Of a DNA stretch of 64,000 nt, positions 34,406 to 47,055 are shown one piece after another. The DNA comes from Heligmosomoides polygyrus polygyrus. Its lineage: Eukaryota > Nematoda > Chromadorea > Rhabditida > Heligmosomidae. Both the position numbers and the translations under genes were made by a program. Every line of letters begins with the position of its first letter. Position 1 is the first letter of the stretch. Location: positions 95,738,728-95,802,727 of the forward strand of contig OX377204.1 in assembly GCA_947396885.1 (NCBI GenBank), given 5' to 3'. The notes under the pieces are model-generated. The model did no database searches. It was not told where the DNA came from and saw nothing but the letters and a program-made list of their open reading frames with translations.

Positions 34406-34629
34406 TTTTTAGTTCTGTTTTATTTGCCCTACATTACTTGTGTTCACTTCTTTGTTTGTTGTTAGCAGAATTATCGTTGGTCTCGTTTTAAATTCTTTCT
34501 TATTGCTTTTTTATGTATTTCGAGTTGTCATTTGACGCCCCCAATAAATAAATAAATAAAAAGATTAGCATACCCTCACTACAAAAGACGAAGTTCAAGT
34601 ACAATACTGTTCTCCAACCTTTGCAAACG

Positions 34630-36072
34630 TCAGCGTTTGTTCCGCTTCATCGAGGGGTCCGCTCTTCTAGTGTCGTGACGCCCCCTTTCCCGATCCTGCG
34701 CTTGATCGGGGAGGACACCAGTTACTTTCATGTCCATGTGTAACATATCCGACCAACGCTGCTTCGGCCGTCATCTAGGTCGCTTTCTTGACACTTCCAA
34801 TTCAAGGCCTGTCTTATCTTCTTTTCCACGCAAAACGTGACCGTACCATCATAAGCGAGCTTCGCGCATCTTATCAGCTATCGGTGCAACAATGAACTTC
34901 TGCCGAACGGCATTATTTCGTTGCGGTCCATGCGGGTGACTCCAGTTGTCCAGCGGAGCACCTTCGTCTCCTGGACGCTGAGACGCGTTTCAACTTCCTT
35001 GGTCGCAGCGCCATACATCGCTACTGGGCGGACGAGTCCTCTGTAGATCTTCGACTTCAGGTGCTCTAGTATCTTCCTATCGCAGAACACGAACTCCACT
35101 TGGACCAAGCTGCACTCACGCGTGAGTTCAGTTCAACCATCAGATCGCCGTCAGACGCTATTGCTTATCCCAGTTGTTTAAACACCAAAGTGCGTGAAGC
35201 TCAGTGCCGTTAATCCTAATGGAGCCGGACTCGTTTACGTCTGTCGTTAGGTATTGGATCTTCTTGACGTTTAATTTGAGCTCGAACATCCCCATTCGGT
35301 CGCACCGAGCTTGCACCTGGCGCTGGAGATCATCTTTATCTTCGCAAGCGAGCATCACGTCATCAGCATAGAGCAATGTCCATGGGACAGGTTGCTGGAG
35401 ATCTCACGTAATGACATCGACGACTACAAAGAGGATTGGAGAAAGCGCAGAACCTTGGTGCACACCAACAGATGGGAACCTCCAATGAGGTTCCAGATGC
35501 AGCTTGCACTCTGGGCAAGAGTAGAGCATCTGCACCCACTCTATAAGTTCATCATGGAGTTGTGTTGTTGCAAGGCGTAACATATAACCTCACGGGGTAC
35601 GCGGTCGAAGGCCTTTCCCAAGTCGAGAAAGGCTATATACACCGGCTTCTGTTTCTCGCGGTGCTTCTCCATCAAGAGGCGGCGGCGTGTATAGCATCAA
35701 CGGTCCCACAACCAGACACAAAACCGCACTGGTTGTCGGAGAGCAGAACGATGTCACGAATTCCTCCATCGACAACTCGCTCGAGGATCTGCATGCTGTG
35801 CGAAAGTAAGAGAATCGAACAGTAATTGGAGCAGTCTGCACTGCACTTCTTCTTCCAAAGCGGAACCGTCGTGCTTTGTGCCAACACTCCAGTACTTTCT
35901 TCTCCTTTACTACCTGGTTGAAGAACTCAGCCAACCACTCAGCAGGATACCAGAGCTTTGACTTCCAAACATCGGCTGCCAGATCATCCGGTCATGTCGC
36001 CTTTCATGGGCTCATCTTCTTCAGAGCCGCTTCTGTTTCCTCCACGGTGATCCTGTGGACACGACCCTGAAC
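34630..36072 (-). mobile_element. RTE-type LINE fragment retaining the YADD active site
   Basis: Minus-strand frames from 36070 leftward give FFNQVVKEKKVLECWH, VDGGIRDIVLLSDNQCGFV, VQARCDRMG and a MLYADDVMLACEDKDDLQ block at about 35376, the RT active site missing from the unit A copy. Then come LNVKKIQYLTTDVNESGS, GLVRPVAMYGA and ATKEVETRLSV near 35000. Frameshifts separate these segments. It is 5'-truncated at the same point as the unit A copy, so the insertion predates the duplication. Confidence 0.85.
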
Positions 36073-36453
36073 CCTCAAAAGGGATGAAAGCACATCGCCA
36101 GAATTAATTGACTAATTTATCCTATGTTTCGACTTGGGAACAGTGTAACTATACTGTACCGGTTATACGTCACACAACTTGATATGGTGCATGTATAGAG
36201 CGCATAAGGAAGTATCTAGGTAACATGCCAGAAGTTTCCTTAACATTCGTTTCATTTTATGGATGAGGAAAAGATTGTCAGGGAAAGTTCCCAGTTATTG
36301 TCTTTTCACCATACTGGTACATTTCAGACGATGGGGTTCGATCAATACTGCCTACCCACCCTGAGTAATATGTTTGGTCAACGGTACAATCCGCTTCTAT
36401 TTGATCTAAAGAAATACTGCTGCCAGACTGCAGGTCAATCCAGTTGAAGAAAG

Positions 36454-36459
36454 TTTATT
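36454..36459 (-). promoter_or_regulatory. Polyadenylation signal of ASP gene B
   Basis: AATAAA on the minus strand, about 85 bases downstream of the stop at 36544, conserved with unit A. Confidence 0.6.
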
Positions 36460-36543
36460 TTGCAAAAGTTCATTAATTACTTTAAATGCTAAATACCCAA
36501 ACCCCATTGGACTTCGTGAAATCAATTTGTAATCGATCTTGCT

Positions 36544-39500
36544 TTAAGGGAGAGTGCAGAGGCCTGCATTAGCTGTGCAAGTTGCTCCAGCAGTACATCT
36601 CGAGCAGGGCGTTCCGGGAGTGTAGATTTGCTGATTCACAATGTTGCCACTAAAAGGATAGCTCGGTCAGGTGCTATTCTTTTCTACTCAGGTGTAGAGG
36701 AACTAACCTGGGATTATAATTGCAGACACCCACGTATACAGTCGAGCATCTGGCAACAGCACAACCAAGCTTTCGACTCGCCGCCCAAGCCATCTGAAGC
36801 GGTTTTCACTTTTTCACTGTCAACGGACTATTTCGACTGTGCACAGTGTCAAACCAGGAGCCGCATCCATCAACGACTTACAGTAATTTAGCAGAGAAAA
36901 TTACAGTCGAAATCTCTGATAGCGCGGCTTAGCAAGCAATATGGTGAGTGAGCCGCGTTTTCTGAGTTCTGTGTTAAGCCGTGTTATCTGAGTTTGCCGC
37001 CGTGAATTCTCTGCTAAAGTTATGTAAGTCGTTGATGAATCCGACCCCAGCATGTTAACTGCCCTTTTCGGAGAGCTAGCGGTCTATTCAAGTTTGCTGT
37101 CCTTTCTAGACTTAGCACTTCATAGTGCAGCAATTTCTGAAGATTTGACGATCAATATCATAAGAAAACCCAAGTTTTTCATTACCTGTGTGAAGCTGGC
37201 AATCGGTGTGCCGACATGTTGCGTTTTGAATGTCACCTGCATGCCGGGGCCATTGTATTGCCTGACGACTCTCCACCATGATTTGACGATCTGACAACAC
37301 TACGTTATAGGCCTCAGCCGATTTGAGAAATTCCTCTGACTGACTTCTCTCACGGCATCTGTCCACGTGGCAACACTGCTGACAGGCAACTGTCCAATGA
37401 TCGTTCCTGACTGCGTGGCCGCAGATGGACAAGTAGCAGCGAGCTGTATAGCTGACGCTTCCAAATTGCAGTCGTATCTCTGTAAGCTCATCGTTTTTCA
37501 GTTCCACACAAAGACAATAAGAATAATTACCATGAATTGCATATTGGAACCTTGTGGCAGATATCTTCCTGTGTTCTTTATGGTTTTTCCTAGTGCAGTC
37601 TGAGATCTGAAATTGTTTTGAGTTCTGTCACACAGAAACGTTTATGTTGTGATTACTCCACTAGGGTCTAAATCACATTATATAAGTACTTAATTTTGTA
37701 GTATAGAGCAACCAGCTTTGAGTAATAAGTCTGAAGATACTTGGGTTTGCGATATATAATAAGATAGGCATCATTGCATAACATCCACAAGTACGATTTA
37801 GTGATACCGCAAGCACTTAAATGAGATTGCGCTCAGCTGCCCCACTTTAGAAGCGGTACTCTCTTCCAATCCCTTAGAAAGCTGATCTCATTTGCCTCCG
37901 GAGTCTGTTTGCATACTAGGACTCATGTCGTGAATTTGGGCGGCATTGGGATGTAGGAATGCGCCAATCAATCAGTTCGCACCGAATGGGCGTGCCGTTC
38001 AGGAGTTTAGCATTTACGACCGATACGCTAATTAACTGGCGTGTCTTCGGTCGGTATTCTACTTGACTAAGATTGTATGGCGCGCATATACCTCCAGATG
38101 CTGCCTCACCTTCGTGGCATTAATCCATACTACTTCATTCATCAGGAGTATTATGTAGTTAAGAAGATGTTATTTTTAAGACACTGACTATTTTTAGCCG
38201 TAGCGATTTAAAAAGGTAGTGAACGGAAATGAGCCCAAGGAGGAGTAGCCTAACCCAACTACCGCTCTGTGGCGGCTGGAAGGCAGGCAGGCTATCCTCG
38301 GCTGGAAGTCGATTGATTAAATAAGGCTTAGAAGGGTTTCTACCCCTCAACGACCCTCCTCTGCTCTCTGGTGTCACGCCACGAAGATCAGCAAATAGAC
38401 GAGCACCTGGGTACCATCACAAGCTTTTCTTTCATTTTACCACGGGGTTCCCAGCGCTTCAAGATTTTTGCGTTTTTGAAATTTCGGCGAATTATGGTAG
38501 CTCACGGTGGGTACGGGTGACTAAGCTGGTCGAAGTCATGATCACCACACTAGGGTTGTCACTGCACCGCAATCAGTGCGTCATTGTCGTAATTTTCGCA
38601 CGACTCTTCCAAGGGCGCACTCTCTGTGTCCTTCAGGTCCTGTCGCGCGCTAGTCGACGCACAGGATCCAAACGCCGCGAGCGACTATGAGCGCTGGTGT
38701 GCGCAGGCCTCACCATTGTCGGTCTCCTGTCCGCCGTCGACGAGGACTGTTGTGTCCGTCCGCTCTCTTTGTCTCTCTCATCTGCAGGACGACTGCATTG
38801 ATTCTCCCGAGCGAGCCGGCTTTCAGCCGCAGTGACATGACAGTGACGAGGCAAGGATCGAAGTCGCGCAGTACGAAATAAAGAGAAAAGGGTCGTCTCC
38901 GGTATAGACGCCGGGCTGAGATAACCGCGCGCTCCTGACGATGAGCACCGCGTTGTGGGCACACACCCTAGACAGCACCTCGTTCATGCCTTGCGGGTTG
39001 TTGTTAGGGTTCCCCTAATGACCTAGGAGGTTGAGATGCCTGGCTCGTTGGTTATGCATCCTCGGTAGTGCGTGATTAGTAGTAGTAAAGGTGTAGGTTA
39101 TTCGTATCTGCAGAAGGTTCGGGAAGAATGGTCGAAGTGACATCATCTTTATTGTCCGGTTCGCAATACTGTGAACAGAGGGAAGAGGCGCAGAGACGTG
39201 CTCGGGAATGGCGAAGGAGTGCAAATACGCCAGAGAGCTAAAGGAGATCGCATTACGACCCAAAGTGGTTCTGTAGGCTCAGCTGGGTCCAACATAGGAA
39301 AAGTCGCATGGCATGCAAGTAGGAGCATAGGCGTGCTGTAAGTCCCCTCCGATTCTGTCACAAATGCCTCGGGCATGGGCCACCTTTCACCGGTGCAGGT
39401 GAAACCAGGATGGGACACGACAGTCACCGTGGCTTCTCAGCCTAGGCTCTTCCAACGTCGTCGATCCATGTGCTCATGTACTCATGTCTAAAGCGACTTG

Positions 39501-42500
39501 TCCATATAAGTACTTATTTATCCTTGCACTGAGAACAGGTTAGGGGCATACCACTTTGAAGCAAAGCAATCCCTCTCCCTACAAAACGGGCATGGTAGAT
39601 TATAGTGATTGTTGTTATATTTTCCTACGCCATTTTTTACTTCGATTTGTTAATTTTGGGGCGACCTATGATAAGAATATGCGTTATAAAAACACCCAAA
39701 GCAGAATATGAGTTTTCTCCGTAATAAGTAGCAAGATTTGACTACGATTAGTTTGGCGGGTTGAAGTCTATTGGAATGCTACCACTGATGAGTGTTTTTT
39801 CTTCTTTTTAGGGTTCTTTTATAACTTTTCAACTTTGTTCGGCTACACTATTGTATGGCTAAGGGTCAGCAAGGACCTACTCAGTCAGGATGTACTTTAC
39901 TAGTCGACATCCTTGTTTGTAGTACTGTACACATTTTGAGCAGGTACTCGTAGGAAAAAGAAAAAGAAAATTAGCTTAAAATTGACTTCGTACAGAAGGC
40001 AATCGTTCAAAATAAGTACGCAAGTAATGTAATATGTCGAACGTACCTTCTGTAGTTATGCATGTCACGGAATAAGAATCTCAACTCATCAATCATACCA
40101 CTGTTTTGAGCGCATCTAGTGTTTGTTCCTGAAGACGAGTAGCATTATTACCAGTAACTATGCAAGAGTCATATAACGCTTGAAAAAGGGGCACTATTGT
40201 ACTTTCAGGACTCCAGAGGTGAAGAGAGGCAGAAAAAAATTCGCCCAAACTTCGTCCTGCAGGGTTATTTGAGGTGCTGATCACGAATCTGACATCCGCT
40301 TTTAAAATTTCGGTCGATTTCTGTAGGTTGCGATAAGTGCGGGTGACTACGGCTGCCGAGGTCACATTTTCATCGATTTCCACCAAGCTTCGCCCAAGTG
40401 TGGTTATTTTGGGTGCTGATCTCGAATCTTACATCCGTTTTTGATATTCCGTTGCAGTACGGCAGCTACGGGTAAGGAACGTTTTAGAATGTCTGAAGTA
40501 GCATCTTACTTTTGTACAGCAGTTGTAACGGTCTCTATTTAGCTTGTTAGAAAAACGCTGATAAGAGATTAGGGTTTTGATGTAGTCTTCAGGAATACCT
40601 AAGCTTAAAGTCGCGCATATATGAGAAATTGATGGCCATGACTTTAGTCACCCGCACCTACTGCACTGTAGCGTAATACAAAAAACGGATGTCAGATTCG
40701 TGATCAGCACCCAAATAACCCCTAGCCGAAATTTGGGCGAAATCGATGACCATGTCCTTGGTCACCTTAGCCACCCGTACCGACCGTATGCTACCATAAT
40801 CGGCCGAAATCTTAAAGGCGGATGTCAGATTCGTGATCAGCACCCTAGATAACCCTTGTGCAAAGTTTAGGCGAAAACATTTTTTCGACTTCTTCTTGAC
40901 CTCTGGATTCTTGAAAGTTCAAACTGTACAACAATTTATTTTTTGGTCATAAGCGAGTAATTAGGTGTTTTTTTTTCTTAAGTAGGGCGGGTGGTTGGGC
41001 AGTCGGTTGAAGTGCCGGCTTTCGCAAGCATCCCGAATCGAAGTTTCTTGGCCTATGGGAGTCTCGCCCAGGCCATGGCACCCCAACAATTATCCTTTTT
41101 TATTCTTTATCTCTGGAATAATTCACCTCCAGACGGAGTGACTACTGACGAAGCAGATGGTGTTGTAGCTGCAGCTGCTGTTGTTGTTGCTGCTGTTGTT
41201 GTCGCATCGGTTTTTAAGCACAAACCAGTAGCAATGTCACATGTTGACGGCGTGTAGGTTGTGCATTCCGTAGCAGCCGATGCTGCAGTACAGACGCCAT
41301 TTCCACGTTCGTAGATGACACCTTGTTGAGCTACAGCTCTGAAATTGAACAAAACCCACTCACTATTCCTAGATTCTAGGAAAAAGTAACGTTTTCCTCT
41401 ACTGACGGTACATCATAAACACAGACTGCCAGGCTCGGATTAGCTCCTCCAGCGCAGAGTTTGGCTGAGCATCCAACTTTCGTCGCCTTGTCTTGTATCA
41501 TCTGCGATAAATATGATAAAGTTCTGTTGGAAAAAGTTGAATTTTAAGGATTGATAATGCAAGATGTGCATAGGAATGCTATATTCACATTGGAGGGAAC
41601 GCTTTTTGATTGCTTTGCACGCGCGAGGAAACGTTAGGTGCCTCTCTCGACTAACGTGATCGCCTCCCCCCGATTACGGTAGGGTGACCGGCTACTAAGC
41701 TCGCGTGGGACGAGTCTTCGCAGAGGGACCGAGTTGACTTCGAGACGTGGAGCAAATTTTTGCGCTCTCTAGCAGACAATGGGTTTTATTTGCTTGTTTG
41801 TTATCCTTTTTCTCTAATCTCTATGCATTTTGATACCATTTGGTCAGTGGCAGAACGCCTTATAAAACTCTTAAATGAACGATCTATAATACATCAACAT
41901 AATCTGCCGTAAACATTAGTAGAACCCACATATAAGCGAAAAACGAACCAATGGAAAAAATCTGAAAAGAGAATCTGAATTGGCTACTACGGCCTTCGTC
42001 GACAAAGGAAGTGTAGACCATTTGCCTTCGTGCGCTGATCTTATCGTTAGAACCTTATACCCCAGAAATTTCTCCTTGGTCTTAAAATTCTCTCCATCGC
42101 AATAGATTCTGTAGCAACCGAGAGTAGTGGAAGTTTTATGCTCTTACTTCCCGTCAAGATATTCCTTACATCGAACGCCTTAGTCATGAAGCAGGCAGAT
42201 TGGACTCCGAATTAGTCTCTAAAAGCCAAAGTCCATGCAGGTAGGAAATACGTGCCTATGAGATGGCACCTGCATAGGAAAGGATCGCTGAAAGTAGTGA
42301 ATTGCTTCACCAGTAACGGAGCTGCTAAGACTGACGTTCGTGTAGGTCTGTGAGGGCGACAACAGTATTCCGGAGGCTTAAGCCACTGTGGACGTCGTTT
42401 TCATTTTAAGTTCAAATCAAGCTGCGTTTGTATTCTTTGGTAGTCATCCCACTGCAGTGTACGCTAGCGAAAAATGGAATGTGATAGCCAGCATCATCAG

Positions 42501-45500
42501 ACGGGTTAACATTTGATTGCAAACGGCTGCGATAAAAAAGAGAATACGTTACACGTACACGTACCTATTTATTAGCTCCTCTACTTTCATGTAAAAACTT
42601 CGTTATTCTCATGTCTCAGTAAAAATCTCTGGATGCTGTAGACGTTGCAAATGTTTTCAAATGCTGCGAATGTTTAGGCTTGCAATGTTATGAGAATGGT
42701 TGGTTCTACGGAAGAAATGTTTTGTAAAATGCTTTTCTCACAGAGATGTTTCTGATGATACAAGCTCATATAAAAGGGAGCACCTATAAAACCAAAGCGT
42801 TCCGGTCCAGAATGCTCTATTCCTTTCCGTGTGTCTCCTGTCTGGACAGGACTTCTCTATGTTTCTTCAAGTTCTTATTTTAATTGTAAAATATTAAGAA
42901 TGAACTTTTAATTAGCCAAGTTTGAGGTGTGTACGGAAGGCGGTCAAGCACCGCGTGGCTATCTCGTGCTCTACTACAAGCAGAATACTGAAAAGAATAT
43001 TGGAAAAAATTGAACTTACATTGATAAGTGGCTGTAGTGCGGCTAGGTCAGGCGCAGGATTCGCATTAGCAGGAGCTTGGAACACAACTGGATCTGTTAC
43101 TGCCGCGGGCGTGGCAATAGCATTCGCTTGAAGCAAAGGAGGCCAAGCAGCTACAGCTCCAGTAATAACTGCGTCCACGTCCGCTGGAGCAGGCGTCCTA
43201 AAGACCTTTCAAATTTCTCAAATCGCGTTTTTCTTCTAGACGAAATTGCAGTGTATAGCTCAAGGATAACTAGTGCAGTGTATTGGCAGAGTTGCATCCT
43301 TCCCGATCAATATTAATAAACCTAAACGTGCTAATGACTGAGCATACACCATACGTTCTGGTTTAATTTACAGTATTTATTTCGTTCGTTAATTATGGAA
43401 CACAGTTGGTGCAATAAATAAAAATATAAATAATAAGGCACTCCCAAAAAATTTCATATCACGAAGAGTGGCAGCACCAGTGGCCATTATTTTACTATTC
43501 CAATGGGAGCTATAAAAACACGCCACCCGAGTTACGATATCGGTAAGTCTTTATGTTGTTACAGGATGTTTTGTTGCGATCAAAACTCTTGCGCCAGGCG
43601 GGACGCGAACCCGCATCTTCTGCTTTCCGGGAAGCGATGTTCGCCTTACACCACCGACGCTATTTGTCTGCACGTAACATCCGCGATATCCTCCAGGTCT
43701 CTCAGCACCCACCCGTGATACAGTAAGTCTTTAGCTTCTCTCTTCATAGAACCTTGGCATCTGTGCTGACCGTTTCCGTCTGTGTTTGTGTGCTTTTCGA
43801 GGAAGTTGTGGTTGCCCTTCATTTACAGATGGTCTTACATTTCAACGCGGTTCACATCATTATTGCCGCCGCCGCTAATTTCGCGCCAGCAGAAACTGTC
43901 TGCGTCTAGCCGTTCGCGTAAGGGAGCGGCCAGAGCGCGGACAGAAGGCGAGAAGACGAATAGCAGCAGTAGGTCCCACCTAGAAATACAGTACCTCGCC
44001 GCTCCATGCCTCTGCTGTTTGGCTGCATGAGCGGCGTGACTCATCGTTTTCGCCGCCAGCCGCCCGCCGCTCGCCGCAAAGGTGTGTGGGGCTTTAAGAA
44101 TGCCTTCGGAACTGTGTTTATTAGTACGACCGGGGTGTAGTAGCTAAAATGCTAAAACTAATGGACTACATTTTCAATCCAACCTTTGGCTACTTATCCC
44201 AGCCTGCATTGCACTGTGTTGATGAATAATCACCGATCACATGTAAATATAACAAATGCAATTCAATTAAACCATTAATTAGGTTTGGGGCTACGCTCTG
44301 TCGTTAACACGCGAGGTCCATTTAGTCAAGAGCCGCCTTGCACTCAACCGAAAGAAAATGTGGGCAGAGAATTTGTGAGGACTTTCCCAAACCATCGATT
44401 AGGGGATCTTGACCGTTGTCTCTAGCCACACGTGATATCACTACTCACGTAAGCAATAGCTCAAGGTCACAAATTCATAGGTTTGAGAAACAATTTTGAC
44501 TAATGGAAGTACTCAAATTTCTGAAGGCTTAGCAAAGCCAGAATTGATAAACGTTCTTAGATTGATGGGTGAAATGAGCATAGCCTTTATAGTCCTCAAG
44601 ACAGGGGGCTCTAAAACTGCTGCCTCCTGGCTACTATAGTTTTATTACTGCTAAAGAGTTTAATAACTGCGTTTCAAAGGTTTTCGACTCTCAATGAACA
44701 TTGGCATTGTATAGATGGATTTGCTTGCCAAGGTTTTGCCAATAATATTAATAGAGAGACAGATAAAGTGTCGTACCCGAGAGTGAGGTGGGACATAAGG
44801 TCTTGCTTTATATAGGCAATTCCCTTTCAGGTTAACCACAGGGTCTCTAGGGTACATACAATATGCCTCAAGAGCTTCGCTTGCTGATCTTATTAGAATC
44901 TCATACCCCAGAATTTCCACCTTGGTCCCAAAATTCTCTCCTTCATCGCAATAGATTCTGTGGTAACCTAGAGCAGTGGAAGCTCTATGCCCTTACTTTT
45001 CGTCAAGATATTGCTTAGAACGAACGCCTTAGGCAGGAAACAGGCAGCATTGGACTCAGAATTAGTCCCGAAAAGCCAAACGTCATGCAGGTAGAAAACA
45101 CGTGCCTAAGAGGTGGCATCTGCATAGGAAAGGATCGCTGAAAGTAGTGAATTGCTTCACCAGTAACGGAGCTGCTAAGACTGACGTTCGTGTAGGTCTG
45201 TGAAGGCGACAACAGTATTCCGGAGGCTTAAGCCACTGTGGACGTCGTCTTCCATTTCATGTTCAAGTCGAGCTGCGTTTGTATATTTCGATAGTCACCC
45301 CACGGCAATGTACGCTAGCGAAACATGGAAGATGTCAGCTAGCATTATCAGACGGGTCAACTTTTCATTGAAAATGTCTTCGACAAAAAATGAGCATACG
45401 ATACACGAACTGCTTGGCGAACGCAGAAGCATTGGAACGCTACCGCTCGAGCAACCTCTACAAGACCGTTATGCAGCACCGGCCTCGTTTGGCCAGGCAT

Positions 45501-47017
45501 GCGTATGCCGGTGCATTGCCAAGATCAGCCATGCAAGGGCTTCCGTCAGGAAAGCGAGCCAGAGGTTGCTCAAAAACACGTGGCGTCGCACGTTCATGAA
45601 TGACTTGAAAGATCCGAATACTTATAGGAAGAAACAGCCCAGGAGAGACAGCGGTAGAAAGAGTTCGCCACCCTGTGCGCTGAATAGCACGGGAGGTACT
45701 AAGTACCATTACTCGTTAATCCCTAAAAGAGGTAGCTTTCTAGATCCCTCGGTGTATTCTGCTCTACAGGTCTGCCATGAAAAAAGGCAGACCAGATACA
45801 TATACGCTAGATACGGTGCAGTTGCCGTCAACCATTATAAGACCGTTACGTAACACCGGCTTCGGTTGGCCGGGCACATCCTGCCTGCGAAGATCAGCCA
45901 TGCAAGAGATTCCGCCGCGAACCCGAGCCAAAGGTCGCTCAAGAAACACGTGGCATCGCACGTTCATGAATGACTTGAAAGTTATGAATAATTCTAGGAA
46001 TGGGTGCGAAAGAACATCCAGGACAGACAGAGATGGAAAGAGTTCGTCGCCCCACGGGCTGATTTGGTCTTCCACTTTTTCTTTGTATTCTACTCCACAG
46101 GTTTGGCATGTAATAAGGAGACTAGGGGCGGTTGCGAATTAGCTGTTGCTTCAAATTACTGGTTGGCTTGGAGCGCTTACTTCGTAAGGATAAGAGGCAC
46201 TAAAAATTTAAAACTAGAAGATGTCTCTGCCTCGATTTCAACTATCCTTCTTGCCCTAACTTTCCGTAGAGGATCATTCAATCAAGCATCGAGCGCAGAC
46301 GGATTTCATCTCTATTCAATTGATGTGAACATTTCTTGGCACCTCGTTTAGAATGATTGACTTACACCACTGCTGCTCCTATGCCATTGTTTGGTAATAT
46401 AGTTGCTGGAGCGGCGCAATCTTGCGATAGCAAGATTTCCGCCAACGACTCCAGCCCACAGTCCCATTCCTGAACATTACGAAGCTATGTGCCAAGCATA
46501 CAGTTATGCCAAAAAGCGTGCGGGCTACAGGCGTACCAATTTGTACATATTCTTCCCATGTGGAAGATAAACACCAGCAGTTCCACCATTCTGAAGCAGT
46601 CCGTTAACTGCCGTTCGACGAACATCATTGATAGCGTTTAGGGCATTTTGTCTACCGGCATCCGTAACTCCATTGTTGCTGGTGCATTGAGTTGCTAAAG
46701 CTGCTATTATTCCACCGGTTATGTAGTACTCACTAGCTATGTGCACATAAAGACAGTTACCATAACATTATTTACCAGCGAGCACCTGCAGCTATCTACA
46801 ATGGTTTTTTACATTTTTTTTTGCTTACTAAAAATGTATTTTGAGATAATACTACTGAGGTTTCTTCTGCGCAAACGCCTGCTTTGTAGGAGCAACAGGT
46901 TCTCACCTCCTCTTTCCAGATTCGCCTAAAAATATTGACTTGAGCACGCTTCAAACCGGTGTATTGATAGCATGGAAGCGAACTTACAACAGTGAGCAGG
47001 ATTAGGAGAAGCCACAT
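36544..47017 (-). CDS. Two-domain ASP-like CAP (SCP/TAPS) secreted protein, gene B, 12 exons
   Basis: Paralogue of gene A from the segmental duplication. Proposed exons: 46988-47017 (signal, MWLLLILLTV), 46537-46728, 46366-46469, 43020-43197, 41412-41501, about 41127-41338, 40047-40128, 37531-37606, 37345-37479, 37186-37290, 36708-36793, 36544-36649 (stop TAA). All exon lengths equal gene A except exon 4, which is 3 bases longer. No in-frame stop was seen and splice sites are kept, so both copies look functional apart from the unresolved exon 5/6 phase. Domain 1 shows CTSNNGVTDAGRQ and DLAALQPLIN; domain 2 shows RYDCNLEASAIQLA and SFTQ+MAWA, where Ser replaces the CAP-motif His that is Cys in gene A. 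Exons 8-12 are nearly identical to gene A, while exon 4 has about 20 residue changes. Secreted; the role is presumably host interaction, as for other ASPs (family knowledge). Confidence 0.85.
36865..37042. mobile_element. MITE in ASP gene B intron
   Basis: Counterpart of 8756-8912: CATCAACGACTTACAGTAA at the left and TATGTAAGTCGTTGATG at the right. An internal duplication of the GTTATCTGAGTTTG segment makes it about 20 bases longer than the unit A copy. Confidence 0.7.
40260..40900. repeat. Minisatellite in ASP gene B intron
   Basis: Same repeat as 12360-13150: mirror-orientation units at about 40265-40435 (GAGGTGCTGATCACGAATCT) and forward units near 40690 and 40825 (GTCAGATTCGTGATCAGCACC). 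It has at least one forward unit fewer than unit A, so the copy number has changed since the duplication. Confidence 0.7.
42040..42560. repeat. LINE-derived direct repeat, copy 1 (second copy at 44.88-45.40 kb)
   Basis: About 500 bases are repeated in the same orientation at 44883-45400, both within unit B, including GGAAAGGATCGCTGAAAGTA and GACGTTCGTGTAGGTCTGTG. The right end encodes the LINE MYASETWKM-type region. It lies in the intron where unit A carries the Penelope and Tc1 remnants, so the two copies of this intron have different insertion histories. Confidence 0.65.
43554..43722 (-). mobile_element. tRNA-like insertion with 11-bp target-site duplication, private to unit B
   Basis: Within it, the minus strand of 43591-43660 resembles a 70-nt tRNA. 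A 7-bp acceptor stem pairs GCGTCGG with CTGGCGC using wobbles, the D arm is GTGT/ACAT, and a perfect T arm is GCGGG-TTCGCGT-CCCGC. The anticodon arm is defective: the stem pairs only with a 6-base loop. It most resembles nematode tRNA-Gly(UCC), so it is a tRNA pseudogene or SINE head. GTAAGTCTTTA flanks the 169-bp insert at 43543-43553 and 43723-43733. Unit A has one copy of the similar ACAAGTCTTCA target near 18093. Confidence 0.7.
43870..44098. repeat. GC-rich repeat of the 11.3-kb MITE family
   Basis: It shares CTAGAAATACAGTACCTCGC, GACTCATCG.TTTCGCCG and a right end GTGGGGCTTTAAG with the element at 11339-11611, but not its left end. A truncated or older family member. Confidence 0.5.
44883..46110 (+). 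mobile_element. LINE reverse-transcriptase C-terminal fragments, two tandem pieces
   Basis: The frame 45200-45853 reads MYASETWKMSASIIRRVNF, then RYAAPASFG and NTWRRTFMNDL. A second piece at 45825-46110 repeats RNTWHRTFMNDLKVMNN and ends WKEFVAPRA, in the frame of the LINE C-terminus. Unit A has only one such piece (18950-19505). 44883-45400 repeats 42040-42560. All are decayed and none encodes an active site. Confidence 0.7.
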
Positions 47018-47047
47018 TTCGGACTGGGGCACAAGGATCGAGATCGG

Positions 47048-47055
47048 TTTATATA
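47048..47055 (-). promoter_or_regulatory. TATA box of ASP gene B
   Basis: TATATAAA on the minus strand, 31-38 bases before the ATG at 47017, conserved with unit A. Confidence 0.5.

Larger units (their letters stand above)
30300..34560 (+). mobile_element. Nearly full-length non-LTR retrotransposon (CR1/Jockey-like), inactive
   Basis: About 4.2 kb: a 5' UTR (to about 30660), ORF1, ORF2 and a (AATA)n tail at 34545-34560. ORF2 starts in frame right after the ORF1 stop and encodes an apurinic-type endonuclease followed by a reverse transcriptase. The two-ORF layout, endonuclease type and short tandem 3' tail fit the CR1/Jockey group of LINEs. Multiple frameshifts and stops show that it is dead. 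It fills the spacer between the two duplication units, and its 3' end lies about 70 bases before unit B. Confidence 0.8.
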
